Positions 62,464 through 64,000 of a DNA stretch of 64,000 nucleotides are shown here, one piece after another (within the stretch, counting starts at the first letter, position 1; each line of letters begins with the position of its first letter). The position numbers and the translations under genes are program-made. The notes under the pieces were generated by a model. That model ran no database searches and was not told the origin of the DNA. It was given only the letters and a program-made list of their open reading frames with translations. Origin of the DNA: Antedon mediterranea (taxonomy: Eukaryota; Echinodermata; Crinoidea; Comatulida; Antedonidae); contig NC_092675.1 in the NCBI RefSeq assembly GCF_964355755.1, positions 563,001 through 627,000 of the forward strand, given 5' to 3'.

Positions 62464-62847
62464 TGGCGCGTCAAGCTGTCATTTATTCAGGCAATAGAGA
62501 TATCTTAGTTTTAAACAAAGGTATCTTAGTTTTAAATAGAGATATCTCTATTAAAAACTAAGATATCTCTATTTAAAACTAAGATATCTTAATTTTTAAT
62601 AGAGATATCCCTATTAACAGAGATATCTGTATTTAAAACTAAGATATCTCTATTAAAAACTAAAATATCTCTATTTAAAACTAAGATATCTTTGTTAATA
62701 GAGATATCTCTATTAAAAACTAACATATCTTAGTTTTAAATAGAGATATCTTAGTTTTTAATAGAGATATCTCTATTTAAAACTAAGATATCTTAGTTTA
62801 AAACTAAGATATCTTTATTTCCGAATAAATGACAGCTTGGCACGCCA
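62464..62847. mobile_element. TA-flanked foldback MITE with GATATC-rich core
   Basis: Inverted ends tggcgcgtcaagctgtcatt and its near complement aatgacagcttggcacgcca are each flanked by TA. The core is a chain of alternating agatatct words (about 20 GATATC-type sites) joined by tatttaaaacta, so it folds in many registers. TA target sites suggest a Tc1/mariner-type transposase acting in trans. Confidence 0.85.
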
Positions 62848-64000
62848 TACTGGACCCAACAACAACGTTTCCTCTTAAATGATTCTGACTGAATTTACAT
62901 ACGGGTTATTCGTAAATTGCACCGCGTTCACTTCGTCTCCTTAGGCCTATGGTAGTGGTATCCCCGATTAGTTTATTTGTAACATTCTGATACAAAGAAA
63001 TATATATAATTTTATACGGAAAATGAAAGATCATGGCCCAGCCAGTATTATTTAAAATTGTTACAAGGAAAATGAAACCAGTTTGACATTTGTACATAGT
63101 TCATAGTACAAATTATCATCACTTCCTAATAGCAAGTATAGAGGTTTATGTTTTTAAGAAGTCTGAAAACTTGTATTATCGATGGTCACTTTGTTTTGAA
63201 CAGCTTGAACTGTATTTATTTGTGCGAATTGTGAGTAATCCGTCTATTTCAAGAGGACAATTGGTTAAATCTCATCGGAATAATTCCAAATACATCCAAT
63301 TATGGTCTCTAATGTACAATAATTAGATACGTCTTCATAGTAATAATGAGTCACTCAAAACACCATATACTCTATAGTATACTGTCTTAATGCCGATGCT
63401 TAAATTCACTTTCTTAGAATTATGTTTGGTGACATTTGTTGGATTGATTGACTGTATACCTGGTAATTTAATTTAACGGTAATGCGCGTGCGTGCGTCAT
63501 TCTGGTTTAGATATATTTTGTAAACAGGTTCAATGACGTAATTATATCATCTTATTTTAGTGTTTTTAGTTATCAAAATAGTAATACTAATTACTATATA
63601 TTAAAACTGTATATGAAGAATCAAGTGTTATTACTTTATGGTGATAATGCAAATGTACCTAATGCATGGTAATCTTACTTAGCACCTAAAGCCTACAGCT
63701 TAATACAATGTTTCTAAGCGCTTTACACACAAAATGATCCATTAAATATCCTAAGATATGCCAAAAAAGGGAGAAAAGCAATGAACCATTACATCTCCCC
63801 CAGCACGTTGAAGCTCTTAGAAAGCTCGTCGGAACATAATCCACAAAAGCTCGAGTGAAAGAGGTTTTGAAACATTAAGTTGTTTTTTTTAGATGATCCT
63901 AATGACCTATAAGAGATCATCTACAAAAATGGTGGTATGGTATAGTGTGAGGCCAAGCAATGTATGATAGGGAAGTTGAGTTCAAAATCTTGTATTGTCA
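62848..64000. other. Probable intron of the receptor gene, no exon seen
   Basis: No open frame here has receptor-like hydrophobic helices with splice sites. A CpG patch (aatgcgcgtgcgtgcgtc) lies near 63482 without further context. Confidence 0.5.

Overview
This is AT-rich nuclear DNA from an animal, not a bacterium. The genes are split into short exons with GT-AG introns, and large introns hold minisatellites, tRNA-derived SINEs and foldback DNA transposons. The gene content (LKB1/STK11 kinase, an SNX7/SNX30-type sorting nexin, a SOSS complex subunit C) together with abundant 'taggccta' words and short-TIR MITEs suggests a marine invertebrate deuterostome, most likely an echinoderm. The phylum is inferred, not proven.

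Layout. Bases 1-1300 are the end of a ~184 bp satellite. At 3.4-5.2 kb (minus) is a two-exon WD40 protein with a C-terminal SOCS box, flanked upstream by a 61 bp minisatellite. From 10.6 to 23.2 kb (minus) is an 11-exon PX-BAR sorting nexin of 481 residues. Its start codon lies only 172 bp from that of a divergent gene (plus, 23.4-24.8 kb) encoding a SOSS-C/INIP-like protein. From 25 to 31.6 kb there is gene-free, repeat-rich DNA. From 31.7 to 55.2 kb (minus) is a complete nine-exon STK11 (LKB1) of 428 residues. Its exons 2-7 have the same lengths as I recall for the human gene, and its second intron is an AT-AC (U12-type) intron. The introns of this gene carry very large tandem arrays (64 bp x17, 26 bp x30, 43 bp x55) and a piggyBac-like element nested inside another DNA transposon. 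From 55.5 to 60.5 kb there is no host gene, but a 1.1 kb transposon with CAGTGGCGG ends. At 60.6-62.1 kb (minus) are the last two exons of a probable seven-transmembrane receptor whose other exons lie beyond the window.

Functionally the genes are unrelated housekeeping or signalling genes: ubiquitin ligase adaptor, endosomal sorting, DNA-damage response, and energy/polarity kinase. The clearest biological signals are the conserved head-to-head INIP/sorting-nexin pair and the conserved minor-spliceosome intron in LKB1. I found no convincing new multi-gene system. The unusual content is in the repeats and transposons, plus an unresolved reading-frame conflict in exon 2 of the INIP-like gene.
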